The position numbers were made by a program, and so were the translations under genes. The notes under the pieces were generated by a model. It was not told the DNA's origin, made no database searches, and saw only the letters and a list, made by a program, of their open reading frames with translations. A stretch of 64,000 nt of DNA from Deltaproteobacteria bacterium (GTDB taxonomy: Bacteria; Myxococcota_A; Polyangia; Polyangiales; Ga0077539): positions 19,911 to 83,910 of the forward strand of contig JACRDB010000027.1 of assembly GCA_016218725.1 (NCBI GenBank), read 5' to 3'. How positions within the stretch are numbered: position 1 is the stretch's first letter; each line of letters begins with the position of its first letter. Of this stretch, positions 46,818 to 56,644 are shown one piece after another.

Positions 46818-49208
46818 TCACGTAAACAGCCACGTCAGCTTCGCCAGGAGCCTCGTCTCCGGCGTTGCCTGCCCCAGGAGCGAGAGCCCCAGGCCGTAGC
46901 CAGGCTCGCCCGGCGCGACGCGCAGGAGCGCGGCATGCACGAAGGCCACGCTCAGGAAGCTCCCCGGGCGGTACTCGTACCGCGCGATGGCGTTCACCTT
47001 GAGCACCGCCCGCTCGAAGCTGGCGTCGCCCCCGTACGCAAACGGCGCCCAGCGGTCCGGCGCGACCAGCTCCCGGTAGTCCCGGTACCGCAGGTCCCCG
47101 AGGAGCACCTGCGAGAACACGTCCAGCGACGCCCGACGAGACAGCGCCAGGTTCGCTCTGGCGATGAGCTCGTAGATGCGCCCGCGCTGGAGCCCGAAGA
47201 CCGGGTGCTCCACCCCCACGTTGTCCGTGACGGTCTCCACCCAGCGCGGCGGGTCGTCCAGGAAGCGCACCGTGCCCTGAAGAGACAGCGTCGCAAAGGT
47301 CGTCGGGATCACCGTCGCCTGGAGCCCGACGCCCGCGCGACGCCCCCCGTTGTAGGTGTCCACCCCGCCCTGCAGGCGGAACCTCACCGCGCGGCGGGTG
47401 TCGCTCTGGAACCACCCATAGGCCTCGATGCCAGGGGCGAGGGCGTAGGGGATGCCCCCGCGGGTCTCGCGGTCATCGAAGCGCGCTGCCTGGAGCTCCG
47501 CCCCGACCCCGAGGGTCCAGAGGGAGCGCGAAGTGGCATACACCTCGGTGCCGAAGCCTCGCTCCAGGAGCACCCCCGCGGTGTTGTGCTGCTCGATCGC
47601 GTAGCCGCTCCACTCCACGTTGCGCAGGAAGCCTACGGGCCGAGGCGTCCGGAGGGTGAAATCCGCCACGAGGCGCACCATGTCCCCGCGCTCCAGGTAC
47701 CCCAGGCCGTTAAGGTCAAAGCCCCGGGAGTACGACCGCACCCGGGCGGACCAGAGGAAGACCGGGCTCTCGGCGCGGGCCACCTCCGCGAAGAAGCCAT
47801 AGCCGTCGCGCTGCCCGTCCGAGGGGTTCCAGGCGTGAGAGAAGAGGAGCTGGCCGCGGTGGCGGTGGACGTTGTCCGGGAAGCGCCAGTCCCAGTCCAT
47901 CCCGCCGACCAGGTAGTGGGGCTGCCCCGCGCGCCCTACGTGCGTCGCGATCAGCCCGAGGGAGGAGCCCTCCCGGAGCGGCCTCCGGAGCCTGAGCGCC
48001 AGCCAGTTGGTGCCCGGGGACACCTCCCGCTCGGTGTTCACCAGGGCGCCATCGCGGGCGGTGGTCTCCACCGCGGCCACCGGCGCGGTGACGGCGTCCA
48101 GCACCGCCACGCTCCACGCGCCGACGCGCCCGGCGAGCTGGGCGGCGCCCCAGACGCGCGCCAGGGGGTCCGAGGAAGTGACCGTCGCCTCCGGGCGCGA
48201 GGGCCCCGGGGGCTCCTGGGCGGCCCCGATCCTGCGGGTGTGCAGCACCGTGAGGGGCGTGCGAAAGAGGCTCCGGCCCTCCAGGAAGAAGGGCCTCCGC
48301 TCGACGAGCTGCACCTCGAAGGTCGACAGGTTCACGAAGGCCGGGTCCACCTCGGTGGTGCCGAACTCCGGGTTGGCCGTGAGGTCCAGCACCAGGTCCT
48401 GCGTCAGCCCGAGCTTGAGGTCCGCGCCCAGCGAGCCCGACAGCGTCGCCGTGGTGTCCAGGCGCGAGGGGTCCTCCAGCATGCGCGTGACCCCGAGGGC
48501 GTAGGGCCGCAGCTCGAAGATCCGCCGTGGCGTGATCCCGACCACGCCCCGCAGGCGCGCGAAGCGCGAGACGAAGGCCGGGGCGTCCGCGGGGATCGGC
48601 GCCAGCGAGGAGAGCTCTCCCAGCTGGAAGTCATTGCGCTCCACCTGGAGCCGGAAGTCCGGGCGCTCGGCGTCGAAGCGCAGGACGCGCCAGGGGAGCT
48701 CGAACTCGGCGCTCCAGCCGTCGTCCGTGACGGCGGTCTCGGCGCTCCAGACGGCGTCCCAGCCGACGTCCGTGTTGTCCTCGCCGTCCCCCCGCACGAG
48801 GGCGTCCACCTGGACCCCCGCGGGGTTCACGGTGAACGCGAAGGCGGAGTTCCCCTCGGCGCGGCCGTCCACCAGGACACGCACCCACTCTCCCGGCGGC
48901 AGCACGTCCCTCCGGGAGAGCCTCTGTTCAGGGCGTCCGCGGGTGACGCACGCCACGGCCACGTAGAGCGCGCGGTCGTCGTAGGCCACGCGCACCGTGG
49001 TGCCGTGCGTGGCCGCGGCGCCGAAGGTGGGCTGCCGCTGGAGGAAGCCCGCGGCGGGCGCCACCGAGCGCCAGAGCGCGTCGTCGAGGGCGCCATCGAG
49101 GGCGGGCGTCCCTCGGCGGGCATGCACCACCGGCGGGACCGCGAGCGCGGAGCCAGCGTAGAGCGCGAGCCCCAGGGTCGCCGAAGCCAGGGGACACGCT
49201 ACCTTCAC
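46818..49208 (-). CDS. DUF5916 outer-membrane protein with CBM9-like N-terminal domain
   Basis: A 796-residue exported protein with a signal peptide (about 1-22). The N-terminal domain (about 25-220) matches the CBM9-like/DOMON-type layout used in DUF5916 proteins: TPALDGALDDALWRSVAPAA at the start, then VRVAYDDRALYVAVAC, EWVRVLVDGRAEGNSAFAFT and WSAEFELPWRVLRFD. The remaining about 570 residues contain repeated amphipathic strands (for example YGFFAEVARAESPVFLWSA) and end in TRLLAKLTWLFT, an aromatic C-terminus typical of outer-membrane barrels. A surface ligand-binding barrel is likely; the ligand is unknown. Confidence 0.85.
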   Translation of the reverse strand: MKVACPLASATLGLALYAGSALAVPPVVHARRGTPALDGALDDALWRSVAPAAGFLQRQPTFGAAATHGTTVRVAYDDRALYVAVACVTRGRPEQRLSRRDVLPPGEWVRVLVDGRAEGNSAFAFTVNPAGVQVDALVRGDGEDNTDVGWDAVWSAETAVTDDGWSAEFELPWRVLRFDAERPDFRLQVERNDFQLGELSSLAPIPADAPAFVSRFARLRGVVGITPRRIFELRPYALGVTRMLEDPSRLDTTATLSGSLGADLKLGLTQDLVLDLTANPEFGTTEVDPAFVNLSTFEVQLVERRPFFLEGRSLFRTPLTVLHTRRIGAAQEPPGPSRPEATVTSSDPLARVWGAAQLAGRVGAWSVAVLDAVTAPVAAVETTARDGALVNTEREVSPGTNWLALRLRRPLREGSSLGLIATHVGRAGQPHYLVGGMDWDWRFPDNVHRHRGQLLFSHAWNPSDGQRDGYGFFAEVARAESPVFLWSARVRSYSRGFDLNGLGYLERGDMVRLVADFTLRTPRPVGFLRNVEWSGYAIEQHNTAGVLLERGFGTEVYATSRSLWTLGVGAELQAARFDDRETRGGIPYALAPGIEAYGWFQSDTRRAVRFRLQGGVDTYNGGRRAGVGLQATVIPTTFATLSLQGTVRFLDDPPRWVETVTDNVGVEHPVFGLQRGRIYELIARANLALSRRASLDVFSQVLLGDLRYRDYRELVAPDRWAPFAYGGDASFERAVLKVNAIARYEYRPGSFLSVAFVHAALLRVAPGEPGYGLGLSLLGQATPETRLLAKLTWLFT

Positions 49209-49274
49209 GACGGTGCTCGCTCGCGGGGGTAGCTATGTCAGGGCACCGCGCGCGTCAACTCCGGGCGTGAGACC

Positions 49275-52200
49275 CTATTTCTTGTCCAACGTGGCGACGC
49301 CGTCCCAGTCCGGGGGCGGCGGCGCGTCGGAGAGGGCGAGGCATCGCTCGTGGCGGAGCCTCGCCACGGCGTCGTCGGGCAGCTCCGCGCGGACGGCGGC
49401 GAAGAGCGATGCGGCCACGGCAAAGTCCCGGGCGTGGTAGCGGTCGATGGCCCTTCGCCAGGAGTCCAGCGTGGCCTTCTTCTTCTCCCGCAAAGGGGCC
49501 GGGTCCGCGTCGAAGACCTCCACCAGCGTGACGGGCTGCTGCCTCCCCACCACGCGCACCCGGTCCACCTCCCGCACCAGGAAGCTCCCCCCAGCGCGCT
49601 CCATGGTGCTCTCCGTGGTGAGCAGCGGCGCCTGGTAGCTCTTGGTCAGCGACTCCACCCGCGCCGCAAGGTTCACCGGGTCCCCGATCACACCGCACTT
49701 GATCCGCTGGGGTCCCCCGATGGTGCCCAGCGTCAGCGCGCCCGCGTTGAGCCCCACCCCGATGCGCACGGCTCCCAGGCCCCGCGACCTGCGCTGCGCG
49801 TTGTACCCCTCCAGCCGCGTGAACATCTCAACCGCCGCCGTGATCGCGTCCGCGGGCGCCCCGTCAAAGAGCGCCATGATGGCGTCCCCGAGGTAGCTGT
49901 CCACGAAGCCCCCGTGGCCAATGATCGCGGGCTCCATCGCGCCAAGGTACTCATTGATGAACGCGATGTTCTGCTCCGGCGTCTGCCCCTCCACCAGGGC
50001 GCTGAAGCCCCGCATGTCCGAGAACAGCACCGTCATCTCCTTCTGCACGCTGTCCCCGAGCTCCACCCGCGCCACGCTCGGCCGCCCCAGCGACGAGATG
50101 AACTCCTTGGGCACGAAGCGCTCGAAGCTCCGCGCCATGCCCTCCACCTCCCCGTAGAGCTGCGCGTTCTCCAGCGCGATCGCCGCCTGCGCGCTCAACA
50201 GCTCCACCACGCGCAGCCGGTCCGCCGAGAAGGCCCCCGACGCCAGGTCGTTCTCCAGGTACACCACGCACGCCAGGCGCCCCTGGCTCATCAGCGAGCG
50301 GCACAAGACGCTCACCCCGGGGTTCTTCGCCAGGTGCGCGTCCTGCCCGAAGCGGGCGTCCCGCGAGGCGTCCTCCAGCACCACCGCCTCCCCCGTGCGG
50401 GCGACGTAGCGCACCACCCCCTCGGCCAGCGCCGGCGCCTCCGCGATGGGCACGCCCCCGAGGGACCGCGGCGCGCGATCGGGTTCGGCCACCACCTCCA
50501 CCCGCAGCTCCCCCGCGCGCTCCCGCAGGAGCGCCCCACGCCGCGCGCCCACGCTCTCCACCAGGATCGTCATGATCCGCTCAAGGAGCCGGTCCAGACG
50601 GATCTCCGACGACAGCGCCGCGGCGGCCTTGAGCACCGATGCCAGGTCCAACGCGTCGGGCCGCGCCCCCGCCCGCGCCTCGCCCGGCGCGGGACCCAGG
50701 AGCGCCGCGTGGTCCTCGCGCAGCCACTGCACCTTGGCCGTCGCGCCCCAGGCACCAAACGCCGCCATGGCGTCGGTGAAGTGGCGCCGCGCCTCGGACG
50801 CGTTGGACTGCGCCAACGCGAGCTCTCCGAGGCGCTCCGAGGCCATCCCCTGGAGGTGCGGCTCGCCCCGACGTCGCGCAGACTCCAGCGCGAGATTGAG
50901 CTTCCCGCGCGCCAGCACGAGCTCCCCGGCCACCCACGAGGCCATGCCCTCCAGCATCCGCAGGCGCCCCTCGAAGCTCACCGGAACAAGCTTCGCCCAG
51001 AACGCGAAGCGCTTGATCGCTGCCTGGAGCAGCTTCTTCGCGCGCTTGTCCTCGGGCTCCTTCACCAGGAGGTCCGCCGCCGCCAGCCCGCTCATGAAGG
51101 AACGCTCGATCTCCATGAGCTGCCCTACCAGCGCGTGGGCCCGCCCCTCGGTCTTGAGCGAGAGCGCGACGCCACGCTCGGGGAAGCCCGCCAGGACGTG
51201 ATCCCCGATGCGCAGGGCGTCAGAGTAGGCGCTCACCGGCGTGAAATGGCTCTTGTCCAGCCGCTCCAGGTAGCTCTGCTCGCTCTCCTCGTCTGTGCCC
51301 CAGGAGTCCCGGCCCTGACTCTTCCCGGTCAGGTGGGCGACTCGGAGGAGCGCGCTCGACTGGTAGAACAGCGTATTGTGGAACTTCCCGCGCTTCCCCT
51401 TGACCTCGTGCTCCTGCAGCTCCACCGCGAGGCTCGCGAGCGCTCGCCCCTCGATGACGCCCAGCATCGCGTACTGCGCGTAGGCATAGGTCACATACTG
51501 AAAGTCCCCGGACGCCTCGGCGTGCTGCGTGGCCCTGTCCAGGATGGCGTGGTTCCGGACCCAGTCCTCCTGCCAGTGGTTGATCAGGGTCGCGAGGGTG
51601 AAGTAGCTCCTGGCGAGGAAGAACGGCCGCGGGAAGCGCTCCTCCGCGAGGCGGATCACCATCCGTCCGAAGTCGTAGCCGAGCTTCGTGTCCCCGAGCC
51701 CAGCGGACAACACCGCGCCGTAGTTCATCATGGCGTAGGTGCCCTGCGGAGACACGCCATGCTTGAAGGCGATGTTGGCCATGCGCAGGTACGTCAGGCC
51801 TGCCTGCTCCTCGCTGTGGCTGTACGCCGGGAGCGTGAGCTCCATGTAGGTGTCAATCATCAGGAGGAGCGCCTCGTCGGTCAGCTCTGGCGCCGTGAGG
51901 AGGTCTTCGGGCTTGCGGCGGCCGAGGTACCACTTGCTCCTCGCGATCTCCAACGCGACGCGCCCCTTGCCGACATCCAGCGGATAGTCGTGGCCCAACA
52001 GCGCGAGGCCGGCCCGTCCCGCCTCCAGCGCCACGTCATGCTCTCCCGCGAGGTTCGCCAGCACCACCCGGGTCTTGTAGATACGGGCCTTCTCGATCGG
52101 CCTGCGGGCATGCGCGAGGCAGGCCGAGAACAGCTCCTCGGCCCGCGCCTTCGCGCCGGTGAACGCTAGCGCCTCGCCATACCCGTGGTGCGCCTCCAGG

Positions 52201-54497
52201 GCCTCCGCGGGCATGCGCTCCCAGCCCTCCTCGCCCAGGAGCTCGCAGGCTGCTCCGAGGGCCCTGCACGCCGCGTCGAAGGCCATGGTCCGGCGCCAGT
52301 GGGTGCCTGCCTTGAGGAGGACCCTCGTCAGGGCCAGGCGCCGCTCCCAGGGATCCACGCGCAGGGCTTCCAGGCCCCCGATGGCTTGCTGAGCCACCAC
52401 CTCGGGACCACCCTTCGAAGCGTCCCCCTCGGCCAGCAGGCGACGGGTGATGGCCCCGTGGAGGGCCGCGCGACCGCTGCCCAGGTCGTCTAGCACGGCC
52501 TGCCGCACCTGGTCATGGACAAAGGTCCACACGCTGCGGTCCAGGGATCGCTGCACCAACCCCTCCTCCTCGGCGACCGCGAGCGCCTGGTCCGCGGCGC
52601 CTTCCGCGCCGGTGGCCACCGCCAGGAGCGCCAGGCTCCCTCGGCTCCCCAAGCACGCCGCGGCGTGGAGAACCTCCCGAGCACCGCGCGGGATGCGCTG
52701 GACGCGCGCCCCCAGGACCCTCGCGAGGCCCTCGTCCACGGTGCGCCTGCGCACCTCGTCGAGGTCCCAGCGCCACGCCCCCGCGGCGTGATCGAAGGCC
52801 AGGGTGCCGTCCTCGTGCAGAGCGCTCAGGGTCTCCACGAAGGCGAGGGGGTTGCCCCGAGAGCGCTCTGCCAGGAGCGACGCCAGCGGCTCGAGGGCCT
52901 CCCTCGACGCCCCCGTCGCGCCCACCAACAGCGCCACGCACGCCTCGGTGTCCAGCGGGCGCAGCACCAGGCGGGTCACCGCGACGCCCTCGCGGGCCAC
53001 GTGCTCAAGGGTCTCGTCCACCGCCAGGGACACCTCGGCCCCGTCCCGCGAGGTCAGCAGCACGAGGGTGTGCGTCAGGACCCCTGGCTGGAGGAACCAC
53101 CCCAGGAGCTCCAAGGCGCTCGGGTCTGCCCACTGGATATCATCCAGGCAAAGCACCAGCGGGCGGCCAGGGCGCGCGAAGAGCCCCGCGAAGGCCCGCA
53201 GCGCCTGCCGATAGCGGTTGCGTCCCTCGGTCTCCGGCACCGCGTCCACGGGCCCCGGGTCTCCCAGGAGCGAGCGTGCCTCGGGCAGCGCCTCGGCCAC
53301 CACGGCGGCACCCGTCCCCAGGGATCGGGCCTCGGCCTTGAGCGCCGCGACCACCGCCTCGCTCTCCGCGAGGGCCTGGAGGGCGAGCTCTCGGAGCGCC
53401 GACAGGATCGCGTCCCCGGTGGAGCGGTCCTGGTTGAACTTGCCGTGGACGAAGGCGCCCCCTCGCGCCGTGGCCATCCTCCGCGCCTCCCGCGCAAGGA
53501 GGCTCTTGCCGATCCCCGAAGGCCCCTGGATCAGCACCGCCCCGAGGCCCCCGTCGGAGGCCCGCTCAAGGGCCGCCTGGAGCGCTTCCAGGTCCCTCTC
53601 CCGGCCGTACAGGTGCGCGGGCCTGCGCAGCCAGTCCGCGCGGTCCTCGGCGCCCGGCTCGAAGTCCGGGGAGCCTCCAGACTCAAGCTCCCGGAGGGCG
53701 CGCTCCAGGTCCAGCACCAGGCCCCGCGCGGTGAAGTACCGGTCATCTGGCCGCTTGGACAAGAGCTTCTGGACGATCTTCTCCAGGGCCGCGGGCACCC
53801 CTGGTCGCAGCGTTCCCAGGGGAGGCGGGCGCACGGCCATGTGCCGGTGCAGGAGCGCCGCGGGGTCCGTCTCCACGAAGGGAGGCCGCCCCGTAAAGAT
53901 CGCGTACAACAGCGTCCCCAGGGCGTACAGGTCCGCGCGGGTGTCGTACCCGTGCGTCATCCTCCCGGTCAGCTCCGGCGCGATCCATGGCAGGAGGTCC
54001 AGCCTTGGCAACTCGCTGGCAGACCCTCCGTCTCCCCGTCGTGCGCGACTCCCGCTCCCGAGGTCCACGAGCGTAGCGCTCGTCCCCTCCACAAGGAACG
54101 CGTCCGGACGCAGCCCACGGTGTGTGATCCCGGCCTGATGCAACCCCGCCACGACCCGCGCCAGGGACAGCCCCAGGGCGCACCCCTGAGACCATGGCAG
54201 GTCCCCTCGGAACAGCGCCGACAGCGGCACCCCCGGTGCGTTCTCCAGCACCAGCCTCGGCCCCGTCGGCTCCACCACCAGGGGCCTTGCCACCCCCGGC
54301 AGCGAGCGCCCCCGCCCAAGCTCCAGGTGCGCTCCCAGCCGCAACCCTGCCGTCCCCGCGGAGCGCGCGAGGTCCGGCCTCGGCGCCAGGAGCAGCTCCC
54401 CGGCCGCCTCGTCCCGCGCCAGGACGAACTCCGGGTCCAGCGCCAGTACCCGGCAGGCACCGCGGCCTTCAAACGCGAGCAGTTCCCCCGGGCGCAT
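49275..54497 (-). CDS. Pseudokinase / AAA ATPase / GAF / class III nucleotidyl cyclase
   Basis: A 1740-residue cytosolic protein. Residues about 1-290 are a Ser/Thr-kinase fold whose catalytic loop reads HRGLRPDAF instead of HRDLKPxN and whose DFG position reads DLGSG, so kinase activity is doubtful. An AAA16/STAND-type ATPase (Walker A GPSGIGKS, near 325; LCLDDIQWADPSAL, Walker B) follows, then a long TPR-like region, a GAF domain (about 1300-1460) and a class III adenylate/guanylate cyclase domain (about 1480-1690). The cyclase has metal-binding Asp in FSDMRGFS and GDAIMALF, plus GDPVNLAARVES, so it looks active. It starts three bases after the 7-TM gene (TGAACCATG), implying translational coupling. 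Such proteins in myxobacteria are thought to sense signals and make a cyclic nucleotide. Confidence 0.92.
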   Translation of the reverse strand: MRPGELLAFEGRGACRVLALDPEFVLARDEAAGELLLAPRPDLARSAGTAGLRLGAHLELGRGRSLPGVARPLVVEPTGPRLVLENAPGVPLSALFRGDLPWSQGCALGLSLARVVAGLHQAGITHRGLRPDAFLVEGTSATLVDLGSGSRARRGDGGSASELPRLDLLPWIAPELTGRMTHGYDTRADLYALGTLLYAIFTGRPPFVETDPAALLHRHMAVRPPPLGTLRPGVPAALEKIVQKLLSKRPDDRYFTARGLVLDLERALRELESGGSPDFEPGAEDRADWLRRPAHLYGRERDLEALQAALERASDGGLGAVLIQGPSGIGKSLLAREARRMATARGGAFVHGKFNQDRSTGDAILSALRELALQALAESEAVVAALKAEARSLGTGAAVVAEALPEARSLLGDPGPVDAVPETEGRNRYRQALRAFAGLFARPGRPLVLCLDDIQWADPSALELLGWFLQPGVLTHTLVLLTSRDGAEVSLAVDETLEHVAREGVAVTRLVLRPLDTEACVALLVGATGASREALEPLASLLAERSRGNPLAFVETLSALHEDGTLAFDHAAGAWRWDLDEVRRRTVDEGLARVLGARVQRIPRGAREVLHAAACLGSRGSLALLAVATGAEGAADQALAVAEEEGLVQRSLDRSVWTFVHDQVRQAVLDDLGSGRAALHGAITRRLLAEGDASKGGPEVVAQQAIGGLEALRVDPWERRLALTRVLLKAGTHWRRTMAFDAACRALGAACELLGEEGWERMPAEALEAHHGYGEALAFTGAKARAEELFSACLAHARRPIEKARIYKTRVVLANLAGEHDVALEAGRAGLALLGHDYPLDVGKGRVALEIARSKWYLGRRKPEDLLTAPELTDEALLLMIDTYMELTLPAYSHSEEQAGLTYLRMANIAFKHGVSPQGTYAMMNYGAVLSAGLGDTKLGYDFGRMVIRLAEERFPRPFFLARSYFTLATLINHWQEDWVRNHAILDRATQHAEASGDFQYVTYAYAQYAMLGVIEGRALASLAVELQEHEVKGKRGKFHNTLFYQSSALLRVAHLTGKSQGRDSWGTDEESEQSYLERLDKSHFTPVSAYSDALRIGDHVLAGFPERGVALSLKTEGRAHALVGQLMEIERSFMSGLAAADLLVKEPEDKRAKKLLQAAIKRFAFWAKLVPVSFEGRLRMLEGMASWVAGELVLARGKLNLALESARRRGEPHLQGMASERLGELALAQSNASEARRHFTDAMAAFGAWGATAKVQWLREDHAALLGPAPGEARAGARPDALDLASVLKAAAALSSEIRLDRLLERIMTILVESVGARRGALLRERAGELRVEVVAEPDRAPRSLGGVPIAEAPALAEGVVRYVARTGEAVVLEDASRDARFGQDAHLAKNPGVSVLCRSLMSQGRLACVVYLENDLASGAFSADRLRVVELLSAQAAIALENAQLYGEVEGMARSFERFVPKEFISSLGRPSVARVELGDSVQKEMTVLFSDMRGFSALVEGQTPEQNIAFINEYLGAMEPAIIGHGGFVDSYLGDAIMALFDGAPADAITAAVEMFTRLEGYNAQRRSRGLGAVRIGVGLNAGALTLGTIGGPQRIKCGVIGDPVNLAARVESLTKSYQAPLLTTESTMERAGGSFLVREVDRVRVVGRQQPVTLVEVFDADPAPLREKKKATLDSWRRAIDRYHARDFAVAASLFAAVRAELPDDAVARLRHERCLALSDAPPPPDWDGVATLDKK

Positions 54498-54500
54498 GGT

Positions 54501-55280
54501 TCACTGAACCTCGACGGGTTCCAGGCTGTCCAGCCGGGGGACGCCCTCGATCCCTGCGGCTTGCGCCTTGCGGCGCTCCCGCAGCCAGAGGATGTAGACC
54601 AGGTCCAGGATCAGCACCACGAGGCCCATGGACTGCAGGAGGTAGTCCTTGGTGAACACGATGAACATGAACACCGTGTTGAGCCCGGTGCCGATCCCCT
54701 TGAGCCAGGCCACCCAGGGGCTCATCGCTCGCACGTCGCGCATCCGCGCGAGTTGGAAGATGTACGCCGCGGAGATCACCAGGTTGTCCACATAGGCGGT
54801 GATGGCGCCGATGTAGTGGTCCGTGCGGTAGCGCCCGGGATAGGCGAACTGGTTGCTGTCGGAGACCGGGTAGGTGAAGAAGAACAGGATCCAGCAGGCG
54901 ACGCTGAACACCAACGCCGGGCGGAAGTTCTTCCGGATGGCCTCGGCCCACCCCTGCTTGTGCCCGTAGAGCCACAGGAGCACGAAGAGCCCGATGTCCA
55001 CCACGAACCAGAGCCGGTAGGTAAACTGGGCGAGGTGGCCCATGTTGGTCTTGTAGAACCAGGCCCAGATGAACTCCCAGGAGATGCTGGCCGCCAGGGC
55101 GATCATGGGCATCTCGATGAACTTGTATTTGAGGCTGTTCCGGATGATGATGACGTACAGGACCGCCCAGAGGCCGCAGCCGACGAAGAACCACGGGAGC
55201 TCCCAGGCCCCGTAGCACTGGAGGTTGAAGAGCTCGGGTCCTATCTCGAACCCGTCCTTGCAAATGCGTGGACCATTCAT
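54501..55280 (-). CDS. Seven-TM protein resembling PaxB/Pyr4/DmtA membrane terpene cyclases
   Basis: A 259-residue integral membrane protein with about seven hydrophobic helices. ATG 55280 follows GGGAGG seven bases upstream. It carries ISWEFIWAW with Glu69 in the second or third helix and LILDLVYILWL with Asp226 near the C-terminus. Fungal PaxB/Pyr4 and the bacterial DmtA-type terpene cyclases share a Trp-Glu in an early helix and a late Asp followed by an aromatic-rich helix, so the layout suggests this family; the resemblance was judged by eye. The alternative is an uncharacterised seven-TM sensor feeding the coupled cyclase. It is divergent from the MpaB-type gene. Confidence 0.6.
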   Translation of the reverse strand: MNGPRICKDGFEIGPELFNLQCYGAWELPWFFVGCGLWAVLYVIIIRNSLKYKFIEMPMIALAASISWEFIWAWFYKTNMGHLAQFTYRLWFVVDIGLFVLLWLYGHKQGWAEAIRKNFRPALVFSVACWILFFFTYPVSDSNQFAYPGRYRTDHYIGAITAYVDNLVISAAYIFQLARMRDVRAMSPWVAWLKGIGTGLNTVFMFIVFTKDYLLQSMGLVVLILDLVYILWLRERRKAQAAGIEGVPRLDSLEPVEVQ

Positions 55281-55369
55281 GGCGAGGCCTCCCGGTGGGT
55301 CGCGGCCTACGAATCTGGTGGAAAGCTCGTCTGTAATCAACGATATTCGCTCCCCTGGAGCATAAAGCC
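55281..55369. promoter_or_regulatory. Divergent promoter region between the 7-TM gene and the MpaB-type gene
   Basis: The 89-bp gap between two divergent starts contains the only noticeably A+T-rich stretch near these genes (about 55322-55355), with GGAGG-type ribosome-binding sites at each end. Overlapping promoters here could couple the expression of the two sides. No clear -10/-35 pair could be assigned. Confidence 0.45.
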
Positions 55370-56617
55370 ATGGAGTGGACCGACGACCGGCTCGACGAGA
55401 TGATGGCCACCGGGGACCCCTGGGCCGACAAGATCTTCGAGGACCAGGACCCCGCGGTGGTCGGGCCCCTGATCAACAAGTTGTACCGCCGGGACTTCTC
55501 CGGGGTGCCCCCGGTGCTGATCAAGCGCATGGAGGAGTTCCGCGCCGCCTACCGCCTGGACCTGCTGGACAAATGGACCCCTGCGGACCACCGGCGCATG
55601 CGCCAGGCCGAGCGCGCCTATTTGTCCCACTCCATCCCGGCCGCGGCATGCCTCCTCCTGTCGGCCGTCCCTCAGGGGTACTGCGCCCCGCGCCTCTCCC
55701 GGGTGCTCACCTACACCGGGCTTCTTGAGGAGGCCACGCTCCGGCGCCTCCTGGGCGTCCTCCAGATGGTGCTGGACGTGATCTTCGTCGGCGGCTTCGA
55801 GGAGGACGGCCAGGCCGTGCGCACGGGGGTCCACCTGCGGTTCATGCACGCCGCCATCCGGCGCCTCCTCAAGGATCAGGTCGAGAAGGGCCGGCTCCAG
55901 TGGGACGAGGCAAAGGACGGCGCCTTGATCTCCCGGGAGGACATGCTCGGGACCCTCATGGGCTTCTCCCTCCTGGTCACCGATGGCCTCCCCCGCCTCG
56001 GCTTCGACCTGGACAAGCGCATCGATGAAGACATCTGGTTCCTCTGGCGCAACTTCGGCCGGACCCTCGGCATCCCCGACCGCTTCCTGCCCACCAGCGA
56101 CTCCGACGCAAGGGTCTTCTACGAGGCCTACATGCGCCGACATTTCAAGCCGGCCTCGGAGAACCCTGACGGGGTGAAGCTGGCTGCGGCCAACCTGAAG
56201 GCCACCGCGGGGCTCCTCAAGCAGTATCTGCCCTTCCCCTTGAACCGCGGGAACCTCCCGTACAAGCTGTCCCAGACGGTGATGGTGCACCTCATCGGCC
56301 CGGACCTCTCCCGCAAGCTGGACGTGGACAAGCCGCCGATGCTGCTCAACCTCTCGATCAACACCATGCAGCACGTGATCGGCCTCGTGTATGACGCCGT
56401 CACCCAGGGGACCGATCGCAGGAGCGGCTTCCGGCGCTTTGTCCGTCGCAGGGCTCGGAGCATGAACCAGCGGCTCTTCGAGAACCTGATCCAGACGGAC
56501 CTCGGGGGGCGGCCAATGTGGGAGATCCCGTCGAGCCTCGCGGACCTCCAGAAGCTCGTGGACCGCGAGGATATGGAGCCGATCACGGCCGACGAACCCC
56601 CACCTCCCCAGTCCTAG
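55370..56617 (+). CDS. MpaB/DUF2236-type oxygenase-like protein
   Basis: A 415-residue protein with the layout of the MpaB/rubber-oxygenase-like DUF2236 family. It carries the segment RFMHAAIRRLL (His160, a likely haem ligand), ISREDMLGTLMGFSLLV, and a helical core. Members include MpaB, which cleaves a farnesyl-derived side chain in mycophenolic acid biosynthesis, and latex-clearing proteins that cleave polyisoprene. No signal peptide or transmembrane helix is obvious. GGAG precedes ATG 55370 by about nine bases. Divergence from a putative membrane terpene cyclase suggests a terpenoid link; that is inference. Confidence 0.75.
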   Translation: MEWTDDRLDEMMATGDPWADKIFEDQDPAVVGPLINKLYRRDFSGVPPVLIKRMEEFRAAYRLDLLDKWTPADHRRMRQAERAYLSHSIPAAACLLLSAVPQGYCAPRLSRVLTYTGLLEEATLRRLLGVLQMVLDVIFVGGFEEDGQAVRTGVHLRFMHAAIRRLLKDQVEKGRLQWDEAKDGALISREDMLGTLMGFSLLVTDGLPRLGFDLDKRIDEDIWFLWRNFGRTLGIPDRFLPTSDSDARVFYEAYMRRHFKPASENPDGVKLAAANLKATAGLLKQYLPFPLNRGNLPYKLSQTVMVHLIGPDLSRKLDVDKPPMLLNLSINTMQHVIGLVYDAVTQGTDRRSGFRRFVRRRARSMNQRLFENLIQTDLGGRPMWEIPSSLADLQKLVDREDMEPITADEPPPPQS

Positions 56618-56644
56618 AGGCCCGCGCTACGCTCCCTGGGGCGT

